Below are positions 35,922 to 44,573 of a DNA stretch of 64,000 nt, one piece after another (position 1 is the first letter of the stretch; each line of letters opens with the position of its first letter). The notes below the pieces were generated by a model. That model made no database searches, had not been told where the DNA came from, and saw only the letters and a list, made by a program, of their open reading frames with translations. The position numbers were made by a program, and so were the translations under genes. The stretch is taken from assembly GCF_000382425.1 (NCBI RefSeq), contig NZ_KB908295.1, positions 226,274 through 290,273 of the forward strand, given 5' to 3'. This DNA is from Empedobacter brevis NBRC 14943 = ATCC 43319. GTDB lineage: Bacteria; Bacteroidota; Bacteroidia; Flavobacteriales; Weeksellaceae.

Positions 35922-37196
35922 CTATTTTTTTTCTTCTTTTTCAGCCAGGCGCGTTGGAACAATAGGGATGAAGAGTGCCTGTTTGATAATTTTTTCTTTC
36001 GGTGATTTTTCAATTACATCAGCTGGATTTCTAAATTTGTTCACTCCAATCAATTGAATGAGTTGTTCATCAAACTCTTTTTGTTCTTTTTTGGCACTTG
36101 TATAAACAAAATCCTGAATGGTTTCATTTTGTAAAGCATTGACGAAACCTCCTGCATTTTGAATGGTTTTGAACAATTCTAATGCATTTTCAGCCAATTG
36201 ATTTGTTAAATTTTCGATGTAGAAAGAACCTGCTGCAGGATCAGAAAACTGATTGAGATAAGATTCTTTTTGAAGTAACAATTGCTGTTTGGCAGCCAAT
36301 TCTAAGCCAAAATCTGATTCATGATTTAATTCATCATAAGAACCTACAAAGACAGCATCACTCGAACCAAAAATGGCAGAAGATGCTTCTACAGTTGAGC
36401 GAATAACATTATTGTAAATATCCAGTTTCGATTTATTACGTCCTGATGTTGTTGTAAAAATAAAAGCTTCACTTTCTTTGTTGTACTGTTCCAGAATCAT
36501 TTTCCATAAGAAACGGAAAGCTCTCAATTTGGCAATTTCAAAGAAATAATTGCTTCCTACCGCAAACTTGAAATAGATTTTATCTGCAATATCAGCTCCG
36601 AAATTTTCCAAATATTCGACGGCATGGGCAAGTGTAATTGCAATTTGCTGTACATGATTTGCTCCTGCATTTTGATAAACATCACCTTGGATTGAAATTA
36701 CCTTTTCAAAATTTTTTAATTCTAAGGCTTCTTTGATTAATTCTTTTGACGCTTTTTCTGTGTCATTTTTCCATAAACCATTTTGGGCTAAAAATCCGTA
36801 AACATCCAAATCCAAATATTTTAAATTTGGAAGATTTTCGAGAGATTTTAAAGCTGAAGTTCCATCAAATTTGATAAATAAATCTAAATAATCCGGAAGT
36901 TTTAACGAAGGATTGATGTCTTGTTGTTCAATTAAATAACCGTACAAAAAACTATAATCCTGGTTGTGATTTCCTGTGTATTTTGAAATGATTTTCCAAT
37001 CTTTTGATGATTTTGGTAAAGGTTGAATGTTTGGATAGTCTACATCATCCTTTGTATACAAGGGTTTTACATTAATTTGATCGTTTGTACCCCAAACTAA
37101 CGTTTCATTATATTCTAAACCTTTTAGTTCAACCTGAACTTTATTTTTCCATTCTTTTTCAGAAATCGTATTGAAATCTTCAAATAGTTTACTCAT
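35922..37196 (-). CDS. mutA: Methylmalonyl-CoA mutase small (beta) subunit
   Basis: A 424-residue protein matching the non-B12-binding subunit: an N-terminal FNTISEKEWKNKVQVELKG, then a TIM-barrel mutase domain with GANHVQQIAITLAHAVEYL, EAFIFTTTSGRNKSK and FSDPAAGSFYIENLT. The C-terminal cobalamin-binding domain is absent, as expected for MutA. The large subunit, usually the adjacent gene in this phylum, is not in this window: the next genes are a small hypothetical and an RDD protein. Start overlaps the DivIC gene stop by eight bases. Confidence 0.9.
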   Translation of the reverse strand: MSKLFEDFNTISEKEWKNKVQVELKGLEYNETLVWGTNDQINVKPLYTKDDVDYPNIQPLPKSSKDWKIISKYTGNHNQDYSFLYGYLIEQQDINPSLKLPDYLDLFIKFDGTSALKSLENLPNLKYLDLDVYGFLAQNGLWKNDTEKASKELIKEALELKNFEKVISIQGDVYQNAGANHVQQIAITLAHAVEYLENFGADIADKIYFKFAVGSNYFFEIAKLRAFRFLWKMILEQYNKESEAFIFTTTSGRNKSKLDIYNNVIRSTVEASSAIFGSSDAVFVGSYDELNHESDFGLELAAKQQLLLQKESYLNQFSDPAAGSFYIENLTNQLAENALELFKTIQNAGGFVNALQNETIQDFVYTSAKKEQKEFDEQLIQLIGVNKFRNPADVIEKSPKEKIIKQALFIPIVPTRLAEKEEKK

Positions 37197-37578
37197 TTTT
37201 TTGGGTTTGTGGCTTCGTAACTTTTTCTTGCTGAATGATAAAAATATCTTCGTCGTCTTTTTTCAAAAAATGTTTTTCTCTCGCGATACGTTCTATTTCA
37301 GCAGGATTACTATTTAGTTGATTTAATTTTTCAGTTTCTTTATCCAAGTGTTCCTGGTAATATTGTTCATCAACTTCCAATAATTTTATTTGTTTATCTA
37401 ACTCACGGTGTACGAAAAAAGAGTTTTGGTCGAAAAAAATCATCCAAACGGCAAAAGCAATCGTTAGTATAAAGTAACGATTCCAAACAAATTTGAATAC
37501 GAAGGTATCTTTAATTTTTCTTTTCGGTACTTTTGGAGTAAGCTCTTCGTCAAAGATTTCTTCCGATTTTTCTTTCAT
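37189..37578 (-). CDS. FtsB/DivIC septum formation initiator family protein
   Basis: A 129-residue bitopic protein: a charged cytosolic N-terminus (about 1-30), one helix (about 33-50) and a periplasmic coiled coil (about 60-100), with NPAEIERIAREKHFLKKDDE before the tail, the FtsB/DivIC hallmark. It should act in the FtsQBL divisome complex. The stop and start codons of uridine kinase and this gene share one base. Confidence 0.87.
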   Translation of the reverse strand: MKEKSEEIFDEELTPKVPKRKIKDTFVFKFVWNRYFILTIAFAVWMIFFDQNSFFVHRELDKQIKLLEVDEQYYQEHLDKETEKLNQLNSNPAEIERIAREKHFLKKDDEDIFIIQQEKVTKPQTQKNE

Positions 37579-38204
37579 TATACAGTAGTTTTAGAGTTGA
37601 GTTTTTCTTTAATTACAGTTGATAAAACTTTGATTGCGACAGAATTTTTCTTTTTCATATTTGGAATAATAATGTCGGCATAATTTTTAGAAGGTTCGAT
37701 AAATTGTTGATGCATAGGTTTTAGCGTTTTTTGGTAACGTGTTAAAACTTCATCTAAATCGCGCCCACGTTCTTGTATATCACGTCGTACACGACGAATA
37801 AGGCGTTCGTCAGAGTCTGCATGAACAAATATTTTTACATCAAATAAATCGCGCAAATCAGGATCTGTAAGGACTAGAATTCCCTCTACAATCACAACAG
37901 ATTGCGGATGAGTCAAAATTGTTTCCTCTTTGCGGCTATGTGTAATAAATGAATAGACAGGTTGTTCAATGGAAACCCCGCTTTTCAGTAAAGCAACATG
38001 CTCTTTTAACAATTCAAAATCAATTGATCTTGGATGGTCAAAGTTGATTTTAGAACGTTCATCAAATGATAAGTCAGGATGATCTTTGTAATAATTATCC
38101 TGAGAAATAACGATTACGCTTTCCGCGTTAAGATCTCTCAAAATATTGTTAACGACAGTCGTTTTTCCTGAACCTGTTCCTCCTGCAATTCCTATTACTA
38201 GCAT
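37578..38204 (-). CDS. udk: Uridine kinase
   Basis: 208 residues from the ATG at 38204, where the usual start MLVIGIAGGTGSGKTT occurs; an in-frame ATG at 38261 would add 19 basic residues absent from relatives. The P-loop GGTGSGKT is near residue 8, with ISQDNYYKDH as the substrate-binding motif and a LID with RLIRRVRRDIQERGRD near 130. It phosphorylates uridine and cytidine in pyrimidine salvage. First gene of a udk-divIC-mutA operon. Confidence 0.93.
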   Translation of the reverse strand: MLVIGIAGGTGSGKTTVVNNILRDLNAESVIVISQDNYYKDHPDLSFDERSKINFDHPRSIDFELLKEHVALLKSGVSIEQPVYSFITHSRKEETILTHPQSVVIVEGILVLTDPDLRDLFDVKIFVHADSDERLIRRVRRDIQERGRDLDEVLTRYQKTLKPMHQQFIEPSKNYADIIIPNMKKKNSVAIKVLSTVIKEKLNSKTTV

Positions 38205-38585
38205 TTTTGTATTGTTATTTTTTTTAATTTTTTTTGATGTTTCCATTGCAAGAGTTCTCATTAAATTTTCTTAAAGATAAAATTTTCCTGTCAGAAATTA
38301 AAATAAAAAGAAATTGATTCTTGCAAAATATTAAATGTCGTTGTGAAGAAGTTTTGGCTGGGCGATTTTGAGAAAAGAAGTAATCTTCAATCTTTTTAAG
38401 AAAAGATGGAGCTGTTATTCGATTATTTAGGTGTAGATCAAACATTTAGGTCTTTTTACATAAAAAAAGTACTTTGCAGTACTTCATTTCTCTTAATCGG
38501 ATGCAAAGGAAAGAAAAAATAATAAAAATTGTATCTTTTTTATCATTATATTTATGATACCAGAACTATTATAAACGACTAAATT
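38205..38585. other. Divergent intergenic region between udk and DUF4126 gene
   Basis: About 380 bases with no convincing gene. It holds a short perfect hairpin, AAGTACT-TTGC-AGTACTT, near 38466-38483, followed by T-poor sequence, and must contain the promoters of both divergent genes. Nothing else is seen. Confidence 0.5.
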
Positions 38586-39191
38586 ATGAACGATTTATTT
38601 TCAATGACGACCATTTTCTCTCTATTTTTGGGAATAGGATTAGCTGCGGCCGCCGGGTTTCGGATTTTTTTACCACTATTTGTATTGAGTTTGGCCGTAA
38701 AATTCGGAGGAAGTTTCGTGAATCTGGATGAAAGCTGGATGTGGGTAGGAAGCACTCCTGCACTGATTACACTTGGTGTGGCAATGTTAGTAGAAATTGG
38801 AGCTTATTATATCCCTATTATAGATAATTTACTGGACACGATAGCTGTTCCTTTGGCAGGAATTGCCGGTACGATAGCTGTTGGAATTACAATGCCTGAG
38901 ATGAATGAAGTTGCAACCTGGGCTTTGGCAATTATTGCCGGTGGTGGTACGGCGGCAGCGATTAGCGGAACCACTGCTGCTGCACGAGCAGTTTCGACAA
39001 CAACAACTGCCGGAGCGGGAAATTTTTTAGTCAATACAGGAGAAACTTTTAGTTCGATTGTTTTGAGTATTACAGCGATTGTTTTAGCTCCGTTGGCGTT
39101 TATTTTTGTGTTGATTATTTTATATGTTTGTTACAAGGCTTATAAGAGTGTCAGAAAGAAAGGAGACCAATTGTTAGCGGAAGAATTATAG
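38586..39191 (+). CDS. DUF4126 membrane protein
   Basis: A 201-residue membrane protein with five to six helices: GLAAAAGFRIFLPLFVLSLAV at the start is the DUF4126 signature, followed by a helix with PALITLGVAMLVEIGAYYIP, a glycine/alanine-rich region (about 115-150) and a final helix before a basic C-terminus. Function unknown. It is monocistronic with a strong terminator. Confidence 0.85.
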   Translation: MNDLFSMTTIFSLFLGIGLAAAAGFRIFLPLFVLSLAVKFGGSFVNLDESWMWVGSTPALITLGVAMLVEIGAYYIPIIDNLLDTIAVPLAGIAGTIAVGITMPEMNEVATWALAIIAGGGTAAAISGTTAAARAVSTTTTAGAGNFLVNTGETFSSIVLSITAIVLAPLAFIFVLIILYVCYKAYKSVRKKGDQLLAEEL

Positions 39192-39240
39192 CAGTTCGAA
39201 TGAATAAAATATACGTTTCATTTTACTATAAAAACAATGA

Positions 39241-39274
39241 AAATAGGCTAACCAAAAGGTTAGCCTATTTTTTA
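39241..39274. terminator. Bidirectional terminator
   Basis: Fourteen-base perfect stem AAAATAGGCTAACC with its complement around an AAAA loop, between the convergent DUF4126 and formyltransferase genes. Confidence 0.88.
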
Positions 39275-39294
39275 AGTTGTATCTAAAAAAATAT

Positions 39295-39999
39295 TTATTC
39301 CCTTTTATATTTTTCTTTATAAATTTCAAATGCTTGCATCAAGTTTTCTTCAGTCGCTTTTGGCATTCTGCGTGTTGCTTCAAATTCGTTTGAAGAAAGA
39401 GATTTGAAATCAGAAAGTGTCGGAATTAATTCTATTGAATTGACTAACATTTCAATTTCTGTTTCGTATTGCCGATAGGCAACGGAATGAAATGTGTCAT
39501 TTGCATAAACAGGAACATGTTTTTGTTCGATTAAAAATCCTGCATCAGCTTCAGTATCTACAAAATGAGTGGTTACACCAATTTTTACACCTTTTGTAAT
39601 TGCCCATTTCAACGAGTCTAATCCACGTGTTAAAGGTAAAAAGCCTGGGTGTGTATTGATTATTTTATGATTTTCAACCAATTCGTCCGGTAATAAACCA
39701 GCTCCAGCAATAATCACATAATCGGCATTAAATTCATTTAACTGATGATTTAAAGTGTCAGCAGTTGTTTGTTCAAAATCGTATCCAAAATTTTGACAAA
39801 AATCAATTGGTTCAATTTGAATTGCTTTACTTGGTCGATGTTGATAAATTGGTTTGAAAGGGTTTTCGCGCTGTACAAAAGGCAAAGCAAATACACTCAC
39901 ATTTTGATAGCCTTTGGCTTTCAACCCATTTAATACATCCTGCGTTTTTCGATGAGGTGTATTGTAAGAGATGATTGCAATTTTTGGTTGATGTATCAT
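39295..39999 (-). CDS. Formyltransferase family protein
   Basis: A 234-residue Rossmann-type formyltransferase. The catalytic block reads KIINTHPGFLPLTRGLDSLK, giving the Asn-His pair, and the aspartate appears in THFVDTEADAGFLI, as in GAR and sugar formyltransferases using 10-formyltetrahydrofolate. The gene is separated from the sugar-kinase-like gene by one base, so an amino-sugar substrate is as likely as a purine precursor. Not a full-length Fmt (C-terminal domain lacking). Confidence 0.85.
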   Translation of the reverse strand: MIHQPKIAIISYNTPHRKTQDVLNGLKAKGYQNVSVFALPFVQRENPFKPIYQHRPSKAIQIEPIDFCQNFGYDFEQTTADTLNHQLNEFNADYVIIAGAGLLPDELVENHKIINTHPGFLPLTRGLDSLKWAITKGVKIGVTTHFVDTEADAGFLIEQKHVPVYANDTFHSVAYRQYETEIEMLVNSIELIPTLSDFKSLSSNEFEATRRMPKATEENLMQAFEIYKEKYKRE

Positions 40000-40000
40000 T

Positions 40001-40855
40001 TTATTTAATCAAATATTTCTTGTGATAATCAACGACATTGTCAATTGGTTTTCTGATAATATGTCCAACAGTTAAATGGTATTCAGCAGCAACAGAACGA
40101 ATAACATCTTCGTAAATATGTGCAATAGAACCGATGAAATTTAACTCTGAATGACGAGCTTCTTCATAAGGTGTAATTTGATATTCGATAAATGAACACA
40201 TTGCATCATATATAATTTTCTGAATAAACGGATCATTTTTATGCTCTACCACAAATTTATTAAATGAAGCTAAATAGGTATTTGCAAACTTATTCTGGTA
40301 GACATTTTTGTTTAATTCGTCCACCGACAATTTGTAATAGTCATCAAACGCTTTCGCTAAATGCGGAGGCATTTTTTTTGTATAGAATGCACGTAAAACA
40401 CGTTTGCCTAAATCGTTTCCGGAACCTTCATCTCCTAAAATATAAGCCAAAGATTTTGTTTCTTCACGCATGGTTGTTCCATCAAAATAACATGAATTAG
40501 AACCTGTTCCTAAGATACAAACCATTGCAGGTTTTCCCATATAAGTAGCATAACAAGCCGCCAATAAATCATGGTCAACAGTAAGTTCTGCATTAGTGAA
40601 AAAATTATTTAAACCGTTTTTTACAACTTCGTGCATCGCTTCACTAGAAGTTCCTGCTCCGTAAAAAAAGACTTTTGTAAACTCAGTTGCAACGGGTGCA
40701 AAATCTTCGTTTTTTTGTAATTCAGCTGTAATATCGTCTGCTGTTACAAAATATGGATTAAATCCGATTGTATTTGTTCTAAACACTTCATTCAGGTCAC
40801 TATCTAAAATCACCCAATCTGTTTTAGTAGAACCGCTATCAGCTATTGCAATCAT
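40001..40855 (-). CDS. BadF/BadG/BcrA/BcrD-type ATPase, N-acetylglucosamine kinase-like
   Basis: 284 residues from the ATG at 40855; a longer frame from 40939 would run through the terminator of the upstream gene and is rejected. The ASKHA ATP-binding pieces are IAIADSGSTKTDWVILDSD at the start, VCILGTGSNSCYFD near residue 117 and the adenosine motif ILGDEGSGNDLGKR near 140. Bacteroidota homologues phosphorylate N-acetylglucosamine or related amino sugars from wall recycling. One base separates it from the formyltransferase gene. Confidence 0.88.
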   Translation of the reverse strand: MIAIADSGSTKTDWVILDSDLNEVFRTNTIGFNPYFVTADDITAELQKNEDFAPVATEFTKVFFYGAGTSSEAMHEVVKNGLNNFFTNAELTVDHDLLAACYATYMGKPAMVCILGTGSNSCYFDGTTMREETKSLAYILGDEGSGNDLGKRVLRAFYTKKMPPHLAKAFDDYYKLSVDELNKNVYQNKFANTYLASFNKFVVEHKNDPFIQKIIYDAMCSFIEYQITPYEEARHSELNFIGSIAHIYEDVIRSVAAEYHLTVGHIIRKPIDNVVDYHKKYLIK

Positions 40856-40913
40856 TTTTTTGTTTTGATATAATTGAAGATTGCTAAAATAACATTCTTT
40901 TAACAATGAACAT

Positions 40914-40944
40914 AAAAAAATGCCTGAAATTTCAGGCATTTTTT
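40914..40944 (-). terminator. Terminator of the zinc-uptake-like operon
   Basis: ATGCCTGAAATTTCAGGCAT, flanked by A and T runs, is an extended perfect hairpin 12 bases past the DUF4625 stop. Confidence 0.88.
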
Positions 40945-40955
40945 ACAAATTAAAA

Positions 40956-41408
40956 TTAATGTTCGTGACCATGGTCTACTACATCGATTTCGATGAAGGT
41001 TTGAGATTGATTACCGGCTTTGTCAATTAAATAAAGACCTAAATGGTAATGACCATCCGTAATTCCTTCTGTCGGAACTTGTACTTTATGCGTAAAAGCA
41101 TATTCTTTTTGTCCGGAAGGGATAGATTCTTCTTTACTATATTCCCAATTTACATTCGCATTTCTGTGTTGGTGCCCGTCTCCGGCATAATGGATGTCAA
41201 CTTTTACAGAACCTAATTCAACATTATCTTTTAAAATTGCTTCAATGTTGATGACATCTCCCAAATGGATGTGAGCATCATCTTTTGGAGAAATTAAATT
41301 GATTTCCGGTTTTGTTGTATCTAAAGTTGAATCATCATCTGAACAAGATGTCGTGATGAATAAACTTACGATTGAAATAAATGTATATTTTAAGATTGAA
41401 TTTTTCAT
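40956..41408 (-). CDS. DUF4625 lipoprotein, His-rich
   Basis: A 150-residue lipoprotein (lipobox ITTSC, Cys22) with a single Ig-like beta domain: KPEINLISPKDDAHIHLGDVINIEAILKD-type start, DIHYAGDGHQHRNA in the middle and a DVVDHGHEH terminus (quoted in short pieces). The histidines cluster in loops and at the very C-terminus, suggesting metal binding in the periplasm. Last gene of the TonB-receptor operon; metal scavenging is inferred. Confidence 0.85.
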   Translation of the reverse strand: MKNSILKYTFISIVSLFITTSCSDDDSTLDTTKPEINLISPKDDAHIHLGDVINIEAILKDNVELGSVKVDIHYAGDGHQHRNANVNWEYSKEESIPSGQKEYAFTHKVQVPTEGITDGHYHLGLYLIDKAGNQSQTFIEIDVVDHGHEH

Positions 41409-41481
41409 TGTGTTATATTTTTTTTGAATTGAATTATATTTTTTACGTTTTTATGAATTCCGAAAAAACGAATGACGAAAT

Positions 41482-41796
41482 TCAGCCTTTAAAAATCGGA
41501 GGGCCACGTGTAAAATGAAATTCAATAGCAGAAAATTTAATTTTTTCTACTTGATTGAAACTAATTCTTTGATAAAATTCTTCGTTGGTTTCTACTTCAA
41601 TTTTTGGTTCATCATGCGTGTCAAGAAAAATGGTGTAAAAAATAAAATGCTGACACTGATGATGAATCATTTCTTTTTTCTGATTCGAAAATTCTTGCGA
41701 ATGATCGATTAAAGAAAAATGTAATTGATTAAAAATTGGTATCGAAAAAAGAATAATACTAAAGAATAGTCCGATAATTGGATCATTCTTTTTCAT
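41482..41796 (-). CDS. Small secreted/membrane protein of the TonB operon
   Basis: A 104-residue protein with an N-terminal hydrophobic segment (about 8-26, likely uncleaved or signal) and a short periplasmic tail with MIHHQCQHFIFY, a His-Cys cluster. It ends FHFTRGPPIFKG; the same kind of RxPPx ending closes the 103-residue protein on the other side of the receptor, so the two seem to be divergent paralogues. It is seven bases from the receptor gene. Function is not known; a role in metal handling is inferred. Confidence 0.65.
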   Translation of the reverse strand: MKKNDPIIGLFFSIILFSIPIFNQLHFSLIDHSQEFSNQKKEMIHHQCQHFIFYTIFLDTHDEPKIEVETNEEFYQRISFNQVEKIKFSAIEFHFTRGPPIFKG

Positions 41797-41803
41797 GTAT
41801 TCC

Positions 41804-44188
41804 TTATTTTCCGAATGGAATTCCTAGCATTACTTGTATATTACGTGCCTGTTCCGGTAATTGCAATGCGCGATAAAAACTGGTATGATTGTAATAGTTT
41901 TTATTCAATAAATTAGATACCTGAATACTTAAATCTGCACGAAAATGACCGAACTTTAATTTGGTTTTTCCTCCGATTCCTACTAAGAAATAATTTGGTG
42001 TAATGTCTTCATTTTGTGCAATTCTATCTTGCTCAAATGTATACTTTCCATTGGCAAAAAAAGTTAATCCATCTAAAAAGGCTATCTGTTGATTTACCTT
42101 ATAATTAAGTTGCCCAAATAGATTATTGGCAGGAGTGAAAGGGAGGTAATTTCCTAATTTTTTGTTCTCAGTAACTTGACGGTTATACAAATATTCGTAA
42201 ACCAAATCAACATCAAAATTTTCGTTAATTTTTTTGCGAACTTCAAACTCGAAACCGGTTAACAAAGCTTTGCTTTGTGTATATTGATAAATTTGACCAC
42301 CATGAGGGAGAATTGAAAATTGCCCTGAAGGTTTCAAGAAGATGTAATTGCTGAAATAATATAAATAGGGGCTAAACGAAATGTCCCAATCATTTTTATG
42401 AAAAACAGATTTAAAATCTACAGCAATTCCTTTTTCTACATCCAAATTTTCGTCACCACGTTCGTGTCTGAAACTGCCGTGGTGAATACCATTAGAACCT
42501 AGTTCAATCGCAGTAGGTAAACGGAAATTTGTTCCGATATTAAGGTTAAAATCCCATAATTCATTTGGCTGAAAAGTAGCACCAATCATTCCATTTAAAT
42601 TACTAAAATTTCGGTCGATTGACTTGCTACGGTTGGCATAATAATCGGCGATTCCGGTAGAGTTGCCTTTTTCGATTAGATAATTGTATAAAAATTCATC
42701 AAAATAGCCTTCTGATTTGAAGGTAGAGTAATCGTAACGCAAACCGGCAGTTACTTTCCAGGTATTTCCTTTTTTGAATTCTTCTATTAAAAATCCGCTG
42801 AAAATATTCCGATCATATTTTGGTAACAAATAATTGTACCCTTCAATGTTGTTCGCTTGCAATTGAGCTTGCGCGCCAATGATTGTTTTAAAATTTTTAC
42901 TGTGATTATGCTCAAATTTTACTTGAGAATCATACGTAGAAAGATTAAAATCTAATTCTAGATCAGGATTTTTTGTTGGAGCCGGCTGATTAGCATAATG
43001 CGTATGGAACGAACTAATTTCTTGTCGACGATTATTTTGATAACTCGCCAGGAATTTCAGAACATCTTTCGAATTTAAACGAAATTCGTTTTCAGAAATT
43101 ACTTTAAAATGATTTACTTTTTGATAAGGAAACTCAACATTTCTATAATTTCCATCATGCTGTAAACGGTCGACGGACGGAATTCCATGCGAGCCAGGGA
43201 AAAAACCAATTTTTTGATTAACGTTGGAAATTGTTAAAATTGAACGAAATTTTTCGCCAATATAACCTGTTTGAATTTCTGCATTAAGGTCTTGTCCGGC
43301 TGTATTTTTTACGCGTTTATTGTAAATTGGTAAATAACGATTCAGGTAATAAATCTTATCTGTAGTCGTTCTGTAATCTGCATAATCAGAATAAGAACCT
43401 TTTATTTTATAGAAAAAATGATCACCACGAGATTTTAAATTGAACCCAATTCCATAATTATCATTGATGGATTGGTACAATGCTTTCGTTTCTCCGGAAA
43501 ACGAATTTTTAGCAGGTAAATTATTGTTATTAATTTTGATGACACCAGCAATTGCTTCGTTTCCATACTCTAAAGCAGCTGGACCTTTAATAATTTCGAC
43601 ATCTTCCACATTTAAGGCATCGATTTCTAATCCATGATCAGCCCCCCATTGTTGACCTTCTTGTTTTACACCATTTTCAGTTACAATTAATCGATTGAAA
43701 CCAAGTCCTCTAATGATTGGTTTTGAGGCAGAAGCACCAATTCCGGATGCATTAACTCCTGCAATATTTTCTAATGATTTAGCCAAAGAACCTGCATAGT
43801 TTTCCTGAATATAAGATTGGTCGACACGCGCTATATTTGCTGTAGAAAAATCGTGATGGTGTCCTAGAACAGTTACTTCATCTAAGTTGTAAGCTTTGTG
43901 AAATGTAAGTGTAAAAACGAATTTTTGCTGCGAATCGAACGTGATGGTTTGAGAAAAAGGTTCGTACCCTTGTTCATCTATTTGAACATGATAATTCCCT
44001 TTCTCTAAATTTTCTATTTTAAATTTTCCTTCAGCATTCGCATGATATTCTTTGTTGTTGAAATAAATGGATGCGAAAGGAATAGGTTTTTGATTCTTAT
44101 CAAGAATTTGACCTTCGAAAATATTTTGTGCGAACACAGTCCCACACAATAATGCAGCAAAAACACTACATTTTATGTTGATTGACAT
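41804..44188 (-). CDS. TonB-dependent outer-membrane receptor, probably zinc (ZnuD-like)
   Basis: A 794-residue receptor. A signal peptide (ending GTVFAQ) is followed by a carboxypeptidase-regulatory-like domain (about 22-105), a plug (about 115-235) with ASKPIIRGLGFNRLIVTEN and DVEIIKGPAALEYGNEAIAG, then a 22-strand barrel to a C-terminal phenylalanine-type end (MLGIPFGK). The plug motif GQQWGADHGLEID matches the DH-containing segment of ZnuD receptors. His-rich external loops (GIHHGSFRHERGDEN) add support. Zinc specificity is inference. It is flanked by two small His/Cys proteins and a DUF4625 lipoprotein. Confidence 0.88.
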   Translation of the reverse strand: MSINIKCSVFAALLCGTVFAQNIFEGQILDKNQKPIPFASIYFNNKEYHANAEGKFKIENLEKGNYHVQIDEQGYEPFSQTITFDSQQKFVFTLTFHKAYNLDEVTVLGHHHDFSTANIARVDQSYIQENYAGSLAKSLENIAGVNASGIGASASKPIIRGLGFNRLIVTENGVKQEGQQWGADHGLEIDALNVEDVEIIKGPAALEYGNEAIAGVIKINNNNLPAKNSFSGETKALYQSINDNYGIGFNLKSRGDHFFYKIKGSYSDYADYRTTTDKIYYLNRYLPIYNKRVKNTAGQDLNAEIQTGYIGEKFRSILTISNVNQKIGFFPGSHGIPSVDRLQHDGNYRNVEFPYQKVNHFKVISENEFRLNSKDVLKFLASYQNNRRQEISSFHTHYANQPAPTKNPDLELDFNLSTYDSQVKFEHNHSKNFKTIIGAQAQLQANNIEGYNYLLPKYDRNIFSGFLIEEFKKGNTWKVTAGLRYDYSTFKSEGYFDEFLYNYLIEKGNSTGIADYYANRSKSIDRNFSNLNGMIGATFQPNELWDFNLNIGTNFRLPTAIELGSNGIHHGSFRHERGDENLDVEKGIAVDFKSVFHKNDWDISFSPYLYYFSNYIFLKPSGQFSILPHGGQIYQYTQSKALLTGFEFEVRKKINENFDVDLVYEYLYNRQVTENKKLGNYLPFTPANNLFGQLNYKVNQQIAFLDGLTFFANGKYTFEQDRIAQNEDITPNYFLVGIGGKTKLKFGHFRADLSIQVSNLLNKNYYNHTSFYRALQLPEQARNIQVMLGIPFGK

Positions 44189-44240
44189 AAATACAATAAT
44201 TTAATAACGTTAAAAAAATAAGGATGTTTTTTTCTTGAGA

Positions 44241-44552
44241 TTAAATCATGTAGGGTGGTGCTCGAAGACTTTTTTGAGTAAGTAATACTGCTTGTTTTAC
44301 ACGAGTTGTGTAAAGATTTTTATCTTTTTGAACATATGATTGCGTCCATTCGAATAATTCGATTTTCGAATCATTTTCAATAAAATGTTGATTGTAATGG
44401 CAAACCGTACAGTTGTGGTCGTGTACGTTAGAGAATTTATCCTTTAGCTCTTTATGTTCTTTATTTAAAGCATGATCCAAAATATGCACAGACTGATACA
44501 CTGTCATAAACAGAGATATTGTCAGCATGATATAGTGGATAAATTTTTTCAT
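44241..44552 (-). CDS. Small periplasmic/membrane protein with CxxCH motif
   Basis: A 103-residue protein with one N-terminal hydrophobic segment (about 7-27), then HDHNCTVCHYNQHF (about 44-57), an arrangement of His and Cys fit for zinc or copper binding. The CxxCH could also suggest heme, but a single motif followed by more His residues and no cytochrome-like helices make metal binding likelier. It ends SLRAPPYMI, resembling the other small protein in this operon. First gene of the operon. Confidence 0.65.
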   Translation of the reverse strand: MKKFIHYIMLTISLFMTVYQSVHILDHALNKEHKELKDKFSNVHDHNCTVCHYNQHFIENDSKIELFEWTQSYVQKDKNLYTTRVKQAVLLTQKSLRAPPYMI

Positions 44553-44557
44553 TTCAG

Positions 44558-44569
44558 TTACAAAAGTAA
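44558..44569 (-). promoter_or_regulatory. Palindrome with -7 element at the head of the TonB operon
   Basis: TTACAAAAGTAA is a perfect 12-base palindromic site in the 21-base gap before the first gene. On the minus strand it contains TACTTTTG, a full -7 consensus match, seven bases ahead of the start codon. The operon may be transcribed nearly leaderless, with a Fur/Zur-type regulator covering the -7 element. Confidence 0.45.
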
Positions 44570-44573
44570 TATA

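Noticed and set aside
38224..38445. 73-codon minus-strand frame upstream of uridine kinase
   Set aside because: Overlaps the udk start region, no recognisable domain, and would occupy the promoter of udk.
40856..40939. Longer start for the sugar kinase-like gene
   Set aside because: It would run through the strong hairpin terminator at 40914-40944 and add residues before the conserved nucleotide-binding strand.
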